Shown here: one piece after another, positions 27,734-36,711 of the stretch
How the letters are laid out: each line of letters starts with the position of its first letter
How positions within the stretch are numbered: position 1 is the first letter of the stretch
Assembly: GCA_009833045.1 (NCBI GenBank)
Contig: WUUP01000001.1
Coordinates: 985,586 to 1,049,585, forward strand
Direction: 5' to 3'
DNA: 64,000 bases
From: Saprospirales bacterium GYS_P2D
GTDB taxonomy: Bacteria; Bacteroidota; Bacteroidia; Chitinophagales; Saprospiraceae
Made by a program: the position numbers and the translations under genes
Notes under the pieces: model-generated
Told to the model about the DNA's origin: nothing
Seen by the model: only the letters and a program-made list of their open reading frames with translations
The model's database searches: none

Positions 27734-28459
27734 TTAAATAGTTTTTAGCGCATATTCATAAAGATGATCATAATACACCTGAGCCTCCTCTAAAAGTCCG
27801 CTCAGATGATCTGGAAAGTCCCGCTGTGAGCTGCGTTGTGGCGCAAATCCTGTAGACTTCCATACATTCTCATACCAATATCGTGCCCAAACTCCATCAC
27901 AAGACCTTGGACCTGCCGTCCACTGCAACATCTCCTCCGAGAAGGGAATATCTATTCTCCGGCATAGCTCTCTGAGATAAGACTCAGGGTCCTGCAGTAG
28001 CTCTCCTGAGTCTATGACTATAGGATTTTGGCCTCGAGCCAGCAGATACTCATATAGCTCCCACTCATGTCGGAGCCCGATATCCTGTAGCGTAGGCGGA
28101 TCGATGACTTGCGCAAAAGAGGCAATCAATCGCCTGGGCTCTCGGATTAAAAAAACATTATCAAAATGAGTCATGAAGCTAAGGTCCTCTATACCATGAT
28201 AATGATGCGCCATGCCCTTGATAAAGAGATAGTCCGACTCATATTCTGCCATTAATATCTCCTCGACCACCACATCTATAGACCTCGGCAGCGCCTCGAG
28301 GACGTCCTCACGCCCTGGATGTATGATACCTGTATGATCGAGATAGTAAGCGTACATAGGCTCATCAATAGCGACCGTATCTGATCTATGGTCAAAAGAA
28401 TACATGAGCGCTGTCGAGATATTTCTCGGACCGGATATTAGGTTTATACGTTTTTTCAT
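27734..28459 (-). CDS. Sulfotransferase-like P-loop protein
   Basis: 241 residues. The N-terminal ISGPRNISTALMYSF is the phosphosulfate-binding-loop type P-loop, and FLIREPRRLIASFAQ fits the 3'-phosphate-binding region. In plants the same domain is fused to a class IV aminotransferase, and here the two genes abut, so a shared pathway is likely. The acceptor is unknown. The start overlaps the stop of the ATL gene by four bases. Confidence 0.8.
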   Translation of the reverse strand: MKKRINLISGPRNISTALMYSFDHRSDTVAIDEPMYAYYLDHTGIIHPGREDVLEALPRSIDVVVEEILMAEYESDYLFIKGMAHHYHGIEDLSFMTHFDNVFLIREPRRLIASFAQVIDPPTLQDIGLRHEWELYEYLLARGQNPIVIDSGELLQDPESYLRELCRRIDIPFSEEMLQWTAGPRSCDGVWARYWYENVWKSTGFAPQRSSQRDFPDHLSGLLEEAQVYYDHLYEYALKTI

Positions 28460-28797
28460 GATTCATCGAGTTCTTCTGGATGCCATCTTAGCTCTTTGAA
28501 GTTTTGAACCTTGTCATTTTTGACCAGGACTCCTTCGGCCTCGAGCCGCTCCTGCATGAGTGTAGGAGTCGCAAAATTATGCCGTCCTGATAGCTCGCCT
28601 TTACTATTGACCACACGATGGGCCGGGACGTCACCGACACCTGCCCGATTGGACTGAGTGAGTGCCCATCCGACCATCCGAGCAGAGCCAAGTGATAAAT
28701 AGTCTGCGATATCTCCGTAAGTGGATACACGTCCGAGAGGTATCTTTTGTGTGATGTAATAGACTAAGTCGTAGTAACTTTGCTCGCTCAAAATCAA
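28456..28797 (-). CDS. Alkyltransferase-like (ATL) protein, MGMT family without catalytic Cys
   Basis: 113 residues, the DNA-binding domain of O6-alkylguanine-DNA alkyltransferases. VSTYGDIA, SARMVGWAL and VPAHRVVNSKGELSGR are conserved, but the acceptor Cys of the PCHR motif is replaced by Ala59 (PAHR). ATL proteins flip and bind O6-alkylguanine and hand it to nucleotide excision repair rather than repairing it themselves. First gene of a three-gene coupled operon with the sulfotransferase-like and aminotransferase genes. Confidence 0.9.
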   Translation of the reverse strand: MILSEQSYYDLVYYITQKIPLGRVSTYGDIADYLSLGSARMVGWALTQSNRAGVGDVPAHRVVNSKGELSGRHNFATPTLMQERLEAEGVLVKNDKVQNFKELRWHPEELDES

Positions 28798-28811
28798 TAA
28801 AGCTCTAATAC

Positions 28812-29264
28812 GTGAAGAAAAAAGTAATCGCTTCGAATATAAAAAACTTAACTGACGCTCGATACTTTGCTGCCCAGGGAGTGGACTATCTTCTTTTTGA
28901 TCTATCTGAGATCAGTGTAGCTGATGTCATCGCATTCAAAGAGTGGATCAGCGGACCTGAATTGTTGGTAGTATTTGATGAGAATAGCGAAGAGGATATC
29001 GACGAAGCGATGCTCAAAATAGAGCCCGCCGCTATAGCACATAAAAGCGATAACACTCGTATCGAATATCTGAGTACTCACTACCCAATCTTCAACTACA
29101 GCGAAGCCGATGGACATTTATCGGTCACTATGGGCGATGACGAGTATCAAGACAGCTGGTTAGATAATGTCGCTGGCATCATCGTCCAAGGTAGTGATGA
29201 GACTAAGGTGGGGTTCAAATCATTTGATGAGTTGGACGAAATATTTGATAGAATCCACGAATAA
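28812..29264 (+). CDS. Shortened phosphoribosylanthranilate isomerase-like protein
   Basis: 150 residues; true TrpF is about 205. The N-terminus NIKNLTDARYFAAQGVDYLL resembles the TrpF first strand and helix, and the tail GIIVQGSDETKVGFKSFDEL resembles the last TrpF strand and phosphate-binding turn. The catalytic Cys of the KxCGI motif is replaced (IASN), and the segment that carries the catalytic Asp is missing or unrecognisable. It is likely a non-catalytic derivative. Divergent from the ATL gene with a 14-base gap. Confidence 0.6.
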   Translation: MKKKVIASNIKNLTDARYFAAQGVDYLLFDLSEISVADVIAFKEWISGPELLVVFDENSEEDIDEAMLKIEPAAIAHKSDNTRIEYLSTHYPIFNYSEADGHLSVTMGDDEYQDSWLDNVAGIIVQGSDETKVGFKSFDELDEIFDRIHE

Positions 29265-29278
29265 CGAAAAATCATCCA

Positions 29279-29360
29279 ATTGATATATCAATAAAATTGA
29301 AAAGCCCAATATTCCGCTATTTTAACTACTTGGTGGCACCTTAATTGATGTATCAATTAA
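29279..29360. repeat. Two related palindromes between convergent genes
   Basis: ATTGATATATCAAT (29279-29292) is a perfect palindrome, and TTAATTGAT with ATCAATTAA two bases later (29341-29360) is a second, sharing the ATTGAT/ATCAAT arms. The second runs into the stop codon of the sulfotransferase gene. They may act as a bidirectional terminator or a protein site. Confidence 0.45.
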
Positions 29361-30589
29361 TCCTTTTGCAGGTAGGATTCGTACTTGTTTAAGTATTCTG
29401 TGAACTCCGCATTCACCTGATCAGGTGTCAGGCCATAGTTGCTTAGGTCATAGACGTGTTTCCCAAATTTATTTTTACGATGTACCTCACAAAAATCTTT
29501 GGTCATCTGAGCATGTCGGTCCGTCCACTCGAGTCCTAAGTGAGCATATATTGCTGAGGCCACTTTCACCGGATCCGCCACGAGATCATGATATGCTATA
29601 TCATAAAACTGATCGTCATGAGTCTCACGGTACTTCATACAGTGATTGACTAATCTCGCATCTTTTTTCAGCCAATACTCTCCTACTTTATGAGGATCGG
29701 CTGATGGAGAGAAAAGCTTCTTGCCAAAATGGACCATACTACAGTATGAGGCAAGCGTTTTGACAGGATTTCGATGTGTCTGGATGATCTTAGTATCTGG
29801 AAATACAGTCATGAACATATCCATATACTCCATATGATGTGGACTCTTCAGGAGGAAAAACTGCTCTGCAGGTTTCCGCCAATTGAGTAGCTGCAGCCAC
29901 ATATTGAGATCCTCATAGTATCGAGTCTGGTCTTGCTGCTCCAGCCATTTAGCATAGTTAGGTACATTTAGCGCAGCTTGTGTCGCCGTACTAACGAAGG
30001 CATGATCCATAATCACTACTTCTTCCTCGAGGCTATCGTGCTTTACAGAATGTATGGATTTAAATTCTGGGTTAATATAGTTCAGCGCTACATGGGCCAT
30101 CTTGGCTTGGTGCATGCCGTAATAGTTCTTCTTTTTTGAAGTCGGTACGGGATTCACGATCTCCCAAGATATCACACCTCTAAACTCTGGTAGATTACCC
30201 AATAGCCGCTGTAGAAAGGTCGTCCCAGTACGCTGGAGTCCGGTGATGAGGACTTTAGGAGGTAGAGGATTGAGAATCTCTGGTTCTTGCTTGATCCAAT
30301 ATTGGGCCCATAGTCGATTGACCAGATTGATCTTGATTTTATTTCTGATCAAGAAAGCTCCTAATGCGTGAAACTCCGTGCTTGCATTAGCATCATCTAC
30401 TAATCTCCTCAAAGGAATAATAAAAAACTCATCTCCAAAGTCGGTAAGGCCCGCTTTTTTCTGTGCCTGCTCTAATAGCTGATCGACATCTATTGGTTGC
30501 TTCGCAAAAGAGCTAAACATACTATTCGCCAATCTGACACCTAATGGAAAATTGAACCTATTTGACTTATATCTCGCCTCTCCGGCCAT
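29357..30589 (-). CDS. Sulfotransferase family protein
   Basis: 410 residues. LITGLQRTGTTFLQRLLG is the 5'-phosphosulfate-binding P-loop and IQTHRNPVKTLASYCSM the 3'-phosphate-binding motif, typical of PAPS-dependent sulfotransferases in the large Sulfotransfer_3 group. SPHHMEYMD holds a candidate catalytic His. The acceptor is unknown. The gene is not part of the ATL operon, but it is the second sulfotransferase-fold gene within 3 kb. Confidence 0.85.
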   Translation of the reverse strand: MAGEARYKSNRFNFPLGVRLANSMFSSFAKQPIDVDQLLEQAQKKAGLTDFGDEFFIIPLRRLVDDANASTEFHALGAFLIRNKIKINLVNRLWAQYWIKQEPEILNPLPPKVLITGLQRTGTTFLQRLLGNLPEFRGVISWEIVNPVPTSKKKNYYGMHQAKMAHVALNYINPEFKSIHSVKHDSLEEEVVIMDHAFVSTATQAALNVPNYAKWLEQQDQTRYYEDLNMWLQLLNWRKPAEQFFLLKSPHHMEYMDMFMTVFPDTKIIQTHRNPVKTLASYCSMVHFGKKLFSPSADPHKVGEYWLKKDARLVNHCMKYRETHDDQFYDIAYHDLVADPVKVASAIYAHLGLEWTDRHAQMTKDFCEVHRKNKFGKHVYDLSNYGLTPDQVNAEFTEYLNKYESYLQKD

Positions 30590-30660
30590 ATACTATTTCA
30601 AAATTAGCGGGCGAAGGTAAGAACTCTCTGACTAATAATAGGTATCCGCCATGCCGCAGA

Positions 30661-31326
30661 CTATAGGAGCACTATGCGATAAGCTATGATCATCGACATG
30701 AACCCTACTAAATAGCCTCCATATATATCAACTGGCCTATGAGCTCCTAATAAGAGTCGACTCGTACCTACCATACCTGCTATCAATACTGATATCATGA
30801 GTACCATCAGAGGGGCGATAGTATATATGCCCAATCCTCCAAAATCAATAATCAGTCTCGGCGCTGCATAGCTCAATAGTAAAATCACCATGCCTGTCAA
30901 AAAGGCCCCAGCTCCCGTAGCATGAAGGCTGATTTTACTGAAGTTATTAATAAAAAAAGCCAAACAAAGCGAAATGGCACCTCCCAAGCCTATAATGGAT
31001 AGCTGCTCAGGCAACGTAGGATTCTGATAGATATTAACATAAAACCATACATAACAGATGATCGTGGCAATCATCGGACCGATACGCTCCGTTTTGTCTT
31101 CTGTATGGATCGACTTGATCAGACCGAGACCTCGCATCATGAGGGTAGCAATAATTGGCAAGATCACCAAAATCACTAAAGCCATAACCATGAACACCAC
31201 TTTATCCTTGTGCTCCGTCACCCTGAAGGCAAATGGATTAACCCAGTATACCATCAGGATCAGATAATAAAACAAAAACAAAGGATGAAAAACGTAAGAG
31301 ACTGCCTGTGCCAGATATCTTGTCAT
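30661..31326 (-). CDS. PAP2-like membrane phosphatase family protein
   Basis: 221 residues, about six membrane helices. DKTERIGP, SLHATGAGAF and SRLLLGAHRPVDIYGG correspond to the three PAP2/phosphatidate phosphatase motifs, though the first two are weakened (no KxxxxxxRP, SLH instead of SGH). Catalysis is therefore uncertain. The Bacteroidota branch with this sequence is annotated as PAP2 family. Confidence 0.75.
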   Translation of the reverse strand: MTRYLAQAVSYVFHPLFLFYYLILMVYWVNPFAFRVTEHKDKVVFMVMALVILVILPIIATLMMRGLGLIKSIHTEDKTERIGPMIATIICYVWFYVNIYQNPTLPEQLSIIGLGGAISLCLAFFINNFSKISLHATGAGAFLTGMVILLLSYAAPRLIIDFGGLGIYTIAPLMVLMISVLIAGMVGTSRLLLGAHRPVDIYGGYLVGFMSMIIAYRIVLL

Positions 31327-31428
31327 GAAGCAAAGATATGATGACCACAGATTAGTTAAAGCATTCTAAAAAGAATATGCATAGATAGTCAAGTGAGCAT
31401 CGTTATAATGACAGTACACAGCATATAA

Positions 31429-32097
31429 ATGGAGAAGAAACATCTCACAATAGTATTTATCTTATTTTCTCTAATTGGGTCATACGCCCAATCCATAGAA
31501 GACTCCACCCTATCTAAACTCCATCAGATTAATATAATAGATGAAGAGCCCGATAGCCTACACCGACTCATGATCGACGGGCAGGTCGTATCAGCTCTGA
31601 TCAATGGCACAGATACTATCGTGGTAGCCGAGATAGACAATGTCAATATCTCATCGCCCAGATCATTTGAAAACAGAGATGACTATCTGCGCTATCTCAA
31701 GTATAAGCGATACGCAGCCAAAGTATACCCATATGCCAAGGAAGCCATCCGAATTTTTAAAGAAGCAGAGCACGTCTCATCTACTATGAAAAAGCGTAAG
31801 GCGAAGAAATACATGAAAAAACTGGCCAAGGAACTGGAACAGGAATTTGAAGAGCCATTAAAACGACTCTCTAAAACCCAAGGTAAAATACTGGTCAAAA
31901 TGATCGAGCGTGAACTTGAGACCCCAATGTTTGATTTAATAAAAATGACAAGAGGAAAGCTCAAAGCCTTTTATTGGAATCAATCGAGCAAGCTCTATGG
32001 ATATCGACTAAAGGATGGCTACGAAAAAGGACAAAATCCTATCTTGGACGTTGTTTTACAAGACTTTGATATATCTCACGAGGTAGATAAAAACTAA
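31429..32097 (+). CDS. DUF4294-domain exported protein
   Basis: 222 residues with a signal peptide (IVFILFSLIGSYAQ). The DUF4294 core is LKYKRYAAKVYPYAKEA to LIKMTRGKLKAFYWNQ, with a Lys-rich coiled segment between. This Bacteroidota-specific envelope family has no known role. It precedes the mvaD gene with seven bases between, so co-transcription is likely. Confidence 0.85.
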   Translation: MEKKHLTIVFILFSLIGSYAQSIEDSTLSKLHQINIIDEEPDSLHRLMIDGQVVSALINGTDTIVVAEIDNVNISSPRSFENRDDYLRYLKYKRYAAKVYPYAKEAIRIFKEAEHVSSTMKKRKAKKYMKKLAKELEQEFEEPLKRLSKTQGKILVKMIERELETPMFDLIKMTRGKLKAFYWNQSSKLYGYRLKDGYEKGQNPILDVVLQDFDISHEVDKN

Positions 32098-32104
32098 TAC
32101 TACA

Positions 32105-33190
32105 TTGAACAATCATCATTTTGACAATCCTGATCTGATACTGTCTCATGGGCACAGCAATAATGGCGTGAGCTCATGGCAGTCTCCCTCTAATATCGCC
32201 CTGATCAAATACTGGGGAAAATCAACTGGCCAAATACCAAAGAATCCCTCGATCAGTATGACTTTGTCAGAAGCACATACTTATACTACAGTAAAATATC
32301 AGCCTCGAGGATCACAAGATGAGTGGATTAAGTTCACATTTGAAGGAGCAGAGGCTCCATCTTTTGCTGCTCGGATTGAGAAGTTTTTGGGATCTCTCTC
32401 GAGTATTTTTCCATTTTTGAAAGAACTGAGCTTAGCTATATCCAGCGAAAACAGTTTTCCACACTCATCGGGTATCGCCTCATCTGCATCAAGCATGAGC
32501 GCTTTAGCGCTATGTCTTTGTGATATAGAGCGAGCCTTGTTTGGCACCTTGTCGGATGACTCAGCTTTTTTAGCGAAAGCTTCGTTCATATCGAGGCTCG
32601 GCAGTGGTAGCGCCTGTAGATCAGTATATCCACATCTGGCTCTGTGGGGTAAGTATGGACCTTTAGACGAGTCATCAGACTACTATGCAGTACCATGGCA
32701 GGGACAGGAGGTCTTCAATTCGTTTCATGATGATGTAGTGATCGTCAGTGGTGAGAAAAAATCAGTGTCTTCTTCTGCAGGTCATGCCCTGATGGATACT
32801 AATCCATTCGCCGCTACTCGATACCAGCAGGCTCAGGACAACATGACATCCATACTGGAGTGTATGCAGACTGGCGACCTGATGAGATGGGGAGAGATCG
32901 TCGAGGATGAGGCCATGACTCTTCATGCACTGATGATGTGCTCACATCCATCCTATATACTCATGAAGCCTGGGACATTGATATGTATCGATCGTATACG
33001 AGCATTTCGCCAAGAGACAGGATTGCCGCTATTCTTCACATTGGATGCTGGACCTAATGTCCATATTCTATACCCTGATAGCATTGCCGACAAGGCTCAA
33101 GACTTCATCAAATCGGAGATCATGCCACTTGCTGAAAATGGTCGTATCATACCAGATCAAGTAGGTATCGGCGCAAAACAAATGGTATGA
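32105..33190 (+). CDS. mvaD: Diphosphomevalonate decarboxylase
   Basis: 361 residues from a TTG at 32105; no nearby upstream ATG is available. SPSNIALIKYWGK and SSGIASSASSMSALALCL are the substrate and ATP-binding motifs of GHMP kinases in the decarboxylase branch, and SRLGSGSACRS follows. The enzyme makes isopentenyl diphosphate from mevalonate diphosphate, so this organism uses the mevalonate route. The rhodanese gene overlaps its stop by four bases. Confidence 0.93.
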   Translation: MNNHHFDNPDLILSHGHSNNGVSSWQSPSNIALIKYWGKSTGQIPKNPSISMTLSEAHTYTTVKYQPRGSQDEWIKFTFEGAEAPSFAARIEKFLGSLSSIFPFLKELSLAISSENSFPHSSGIASSASSMSALALCLCDIERALFGTLSDDSAFLAKASFISRLGSGSACRSVYPHLALWGKYGPLDESSDYYAVPWQGQEVFNSFHDDVVIVSGEKKSVSSSAGHALMDTNPFAATRYQQAQDNMTSILECMQTGDLMRWGEIVEDEAMTLHALMMCSHPSYILMKPGTLICIDRIRAFRQETGLPLFFTLDAGPNVHILYPDSIADKAQDFIKSEIMPLAENGRIIPDQVGIGAKQMV

Positions 33191-33699
33191 CATCAAGAAT
33201 CCTCCTAATTATCAGTTTGATAGTGTCTGTACTTACCAAGGGCAGCGCTCAAGAAGTAAAAAATGAAGAATTTCAGCAGAAACTACAGCGTCTCTTGTCT
33301 TTTTCTGTACCGACGATAGATGTGGATGAGGCATATGAGCATCAAGCTGACTATATATTTTTAGATGCACGAGAACAATCAGAATTTGACGTAAGTCATA
33401 TCCCTGAGGCGAGATATATCGGATACAAAGACTTTGATATAAACGCCCTAAAAGATATAAGTCTCGATCAAGCGCTCATCATATACTGCTCAGTAGGATA
33501 TCGGAGCGAGAAAATCGCCGAAAAACTCCAAAAGGGAGGATACAATAATGTCTATAATCTCTATGGAAGTCTATTCGAGTGGGTAAATCAAGGCTACCCA
33601 ATAGAGAATGTAGAAGGGGTACAAACACAAGCGGTACACACCTACAATCGTAAGTGGAGTAAATGGGTGAATAACCCGTCGATTAAGAAAAAGTGGTAA
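33187..33699 (+). CDS. Exported rhodanese-like domain protein
   Basis: 170 residues with a signal peptide (LLIISLIVSVLTKGSAQ). The rhodanese domain has FLDARE and the active-site loop IYCSVGYRSEKIA with catalytic Cys. A C-terminal extension of about 25 basic residues follows NLYGSLFEWVNQGYPI. The sulfur acceptor is unknown. It is translationally coupled to mvaD. Confidence 0.85.
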   Translation: MTSRILLIISLIVSVLTKGSAQEVKNEEFQQKLQRLLSFSVPTIDVDEAYEHQADYIFLDAREQSEFDVSHIPEARYIGYKDFDINALKDISLDQALIIYCSVGYRSEKIAEKLQKGGYNNVYNLYGSLFEWVNQGYPIENVEGVQTQAVHTYNRKWSKWVNNPSIKKKW

Positions 33700-33712
33700 T
33701 AGAGAGAAAAAA

Positions 33713-33919
33713 CTAAGACTTAGGAGAATCTTCTATCTCCTTCATGCTTTCTTTGATCTCGCCTTCGATATTAGCTTTGGCACTATTGAATTCTCTAATG
33801 CCCTTTCCTAATCCTTTCATGAGCTCAGGTAGCTTCTTACCACCGAAGAGTAACAACACTATGAAAGCGATGATGATTAACTCTTGACCTCCGAGGAATG
33901 CTAAAAAAGTATATGTCAT
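33713..33919 (-). CDS. tatA: Twin-arginine translocase subunit TatA/E
   Basis: 68 residues: one N-terminal membrane helix ([15 protein letters not shown]), the GGKKLPEL hinge, an amphipathic helix ([12 protein letters not shown]) and an acidic tail. It forms the pore-like component of Tat export and would serve the Tat-type signal of the GH109-like protein. No tatC is in the window. Confidence 0.9.
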   Translation of the reverse strand: MTYTFLAFLGGQELIIIAFIVLLLFGGKKLPELMKGLGKGIREFNSAKANIEGEIKESMKEIEDSPKS

Positions 33920-34056
33920 GATGTAGTATATTAATGATAATAGGATGAATCCTGTCTGATACCTGACTCATCGAGTCCAACAAAGTAAGGACATTCCGAT
34001 GATACCTACAATCATTATTAGATTAGTTTTTACTTTTGCCGCAAAGTTGAAAAAAC

Positions 34057-34971
34057 ATGAGTTTACTTACTGTAGGGACAGTCGCATTTGACACACTATA
34101 TACTCCACATGGCGATGCCGAGATGGTAGTAGGAGGATCAAGTCAGTATAGCAGCTATGCTGCGAGCTACTTCACAGATGATATCAATCTTGTATCTATC
34201 ATCGGAGATGACTTCCCACAGTCAGAGCTCGATGATCTCCAATCAAGAGGGGTCTCACTTGACGGTCTCAAGACTGTAGCTGGGGGCAAATCATTCTTTT
34301 GGGCGGGTAGATATCTGGACAATATGAATGACCGTGTGACCATCACCACAGATCTCAATGTCCTCGCAGACTTTGATCCAGTACTACCTGATAGCTATAA
34401 GCAGTCAAAGTATATCCTACTGGGCAATCTCACTCCTGATATCCAGATCAGTGTGATCAATCAACTCACAGAAAAACCAAAGCTCGTAGTACTCGACACG
34501 ATGAACTTCTGGATAGACAATACTTACGACAAGCTCATCGAAGCCATCAAGCTATGTGATGTCCTCACGATCAACGATGAAGAGGCTCGTATGCTCAGTG
34601 GAGAGCACTCATTAGTATTGGCTGCTGCCAAAATTTTTGAACTCGGACCTAAGTATCTCATCATCAAGAAGGGTGAGCATGGGTGTCTACTTTTTGATCG
34701 CAATAGTGTATTCTTCGCTCCGGCACTACCGCTTGAGAAAGTAGTAGACCCTACTGGAGCAGGGGACTGTTTTGCTGGAGGATTCCTCGGCTATATCGCT
34801 AAGACTGAAGACACGTCATTTGAAAATATGAAAAGAGCGATCATCTATGGCTCTGCTTTAGCATCTTTCGTCGTAGAGGACTTCTCTAACTATCGAGTGA
34901 AGTCACTCACTGAGCAAGAGATTAAAGATCGAGTACAGCAGTTTGTCGACTTGACGCACTTTCAGCTGTAG
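34057..34971 (+). CDS. PfkB-family sugar/nucleoside kinase
   Basis: 304 residues of the ribokinase-like fold. GGSSQYSSYAASYF at the N-terminus and VDPTGAGDCFAGGFLGY with catalytic Asp near the C-terminus are the two PfkB signatures. The related Bacteroidota branch is annotated only as sugar kinase; the substrate is not evident. No metabolic neighbour helps. Confidence 0.88.
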   Translation: MSLLTVGTVAFDTLYTPHGDAEMVVGGSSQYSSYAASYFTDDINLVSIIGDDFPQSELDDLQSRGVSLDGLKTVAGGKSFFWAGRYLDNMNDRVTITTDLNVLADFDPVLPDSYKQSKYILLGNLTPDIQISVINQLTEKPKLVVLDTMNFWIDNTYDKLIEAIKLCDVLTINDEEARMLSGEHSLVLAAAKIFELGPKYLIIKKGEHGCLLFDRNSVFFAPALPLEKVVDPTGAGDCFAGGFLGYIAKTEDTSFENMKRAIIYGSALASFVVEDFSNYRVKSLTEQEIKDRVQQFVDLTHFQL

Positions 34972-35011
34972 ATTTAGATTAGACATTTAGGGAGACTGGT
35001 GGCACTTTATG

Positions 35012-35162
35012 CTGTCATCTCGACCTAAAGGAGAGATACTGAGACATGCGGAGGGCATGCGCCATACATCTGTCAAGCCTACCCTGAGCTAAATCATCAA
35101 ACTCTGGAACATCAAAACCTGTCTCCGATATATGAAGATTTATCTCTGGCGTTCGAAATGAC
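35012..35162 (+). repeat. Dispersed ~150-bp repeat, copy 1
   Basis: Begins CTGTCATCTCGACC and ends GTTCGAAATGACC. The ends are imperfect inverted repeats of one another (GTCATCTCGACC vs GTCATTTCGAAC). The interior has the conserved CCTGAGCTAAATCATCAA and CTCCGATATATGAAGATTT. Other copies lie at 43.4-44.0, 45.5-45.9, 60.8, 61.6 and 62.9 kb. Confidence 0.8.
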
Positions 35163-35185
35163 CGTTAGTTGAACTAAATACACGA

Positions 35186-36112
35186 TCAGCTTCTCGGTAT
35201 CTTGACTTGGTAAGTGTTTTTGATTACAGTGATATGATTATCTCTTAGCCAAGGATTATATCGCTTGAGCTCACGATAGGTAGTACCATGTTCATGTGCG
35301 AAGTCTCCCCAGTTATTGACAGTCTTATCTACAGTGACCTCGTAGTAGTCATCCAGTGGCATGTATAGCTCCTGCGGATCTACATAAAATCCAAAGTTTT
35401 CTGGTTGACTCATGATTTCCTTGAGCGCTATAAGACGGAAGACATATCGAGCTGTCTCCTGATTGAGATTCATATCGTAGAAGCTCTCCTCTCGCTGAGT
35501 GGTGCGTTCTTTTTTATAATTAGTCGGTCCGACATTATAGGCAGCTGCGGCGTCCGTCCAGGTACCAAACTTGCCTTTGAGCCAGAGTAGATATTTACAG
35601 GCGGCTCGAGTCGATTTCTCTACATGGTAGCGCTCGTCGACTTCAGAGTTGACCTCGAGACCATACTCTTTAGCAGCGAGTTTTCTGAACTGCCAAAATC
35701 CGCAGGCATCTGCATAAGATCGAGCATGACGGAGTCCACTTTCGGCTACAGCCAAATACTTAAAGTCATCTGGCACTCCATACTCACGAAGGATGCTCTC
35801 TATCATAGGAAAATATCGATTGGACAGTTTAATCACCTGCAGCGTACTGGAGTGGTAATAAGAGTTGACCATGAGCTCCTTATCCAGACGCTCACGAGCA
35901 TCAGCTGTGAATGGTACCATCTCTCCTGCCCAGTCAAACTGACGATTGATATCTGGAGCACGGACTAATTGGGGTAGATTATTAGCTGTAGCAGCATCAT
36001 CGAGCGGCTCCTCAGTCGCATAAGATATGAATACTAAAAAAGAAAAAATACATCCTCCTATGAGGCCAAAACGGGCAAATAATCTATCTCTCATATTAGC
36101 TATATTAATCAT
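35186..36112 (-). CDS. MltD-like lytic transglycosylase
   Basis: 308 residues with an N-terminal membrane or signal helix. The SLT domain carries the catalytic Glu in AVAESGLRHARSYADACGFW and the AAYNVGP motif. A C-terminal LysM-like segment (YRELKRYNPWL...) should bind peptidoglycan. The enzyme cuts murein glycan strands with formation of 1,6-anhydromuramic ends. It acts in the periplasm. Confidence 0.9.
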   Translation of the reverse strand: MINIANMRDRLFARFGLIGGCIFSFLVFISYATEEPLDDAATANNLPQLVRAPDINRQFDWAGEMVPFTADARERLDKELMVNSYYHSSTLQVIKLSNRYFPMIESILREYGVPDDFKYLAVAESGLRHARSYADACGFWQFRKLAAKEYGLEVNSEVDERYHVEKSTRAACKYLLWLKGKFGTWTDAAAAYNVGPTNYKKERTTQREESFYDMNLNQETARYVFRLIALKEIMSQPENFGFYVDPQELYMPLDDYYEVTVDKTVNNWGDFAHEHGTTYRELKRYNPWLRDNHITVIKNTYQVKIPRS

Positions 36113-36192
36113 CTAAAGATAACCAACAAACGTACCAAGATCAATATCTGGATACGATATCCTGAGAGAAAACGTGATGATGCAGAGACTTA

Positions 36193-36711
36193 TTAGCTCT
36201 TCACTCGAGGTTTTTTGTAGATCGGCACGGTGGAGCAGGGCTCCCCATACATGATACTTTTAGCCAGCGGACGTAGCAATGTCGTGAGCTGAGCATAGGC
36301 CGCTGGAGGTACGGGTCTATCACTGCATCCCTTGATGACGACTCGCTCATCAGCATAGATGGACAGGTCCAAATCCGATAGATATTGCTGATAATATGTC
36401 TTGAGATATTCGCCCTGTGTCCCTTGAAAAATTACCGATGCATATGGCTCTGCATATGCACTCACCAGCATATAAGCCCATACAGGGATAATGGCATCGG
36501 TAGAGCAATATACGAGTAGAATTTTATCTTCATACTTCGTCCAGTCATGCTCCTTGAGCGCCGTCCGAAAGTCTTTCTCCTTTAGTATGAGGCCATGAAA
36601 TAGATAATCTTTCAGGTCAAAATCTACCATCTCTGCCTGTGGGTAAAATGCCTCCAGATTAATCGTCTTAAGACTGCTCTGGGCTACTTTGTTTATCAGT
36701 GGTTTGTCCAT
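36193..36711 (-). CDS. DUF2480-family protein
   Basis: 172 residues. INKVAQSSLKTINLEAFYP, GLILKEKDFR and STDAIIPVWAYMLV are hallmarks of DUF2480, a Bacteroidota cytosolic family of unknown role. Its start lies inside the upstream scpB gene, overlapping by 44 bases in another frame, which indicates tight coupling. Confidence 0.85.
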   Translation of the reverse strand: MDKPLINKVAQSSLKTINLEAFYPQAEMVDFDLKDYLFHGLILKEKDFRTALKEHDWTKYEDKILLVYCSTDAIIPVWAYMLVSAYAEPYASVIFQGTQGEYLKTYYQQYLSDLDLSIYADERVVIKGCSDRPVPPAAYAQLTTLLRPLAKSIMYGEPCSTVPIYKKPRVKS

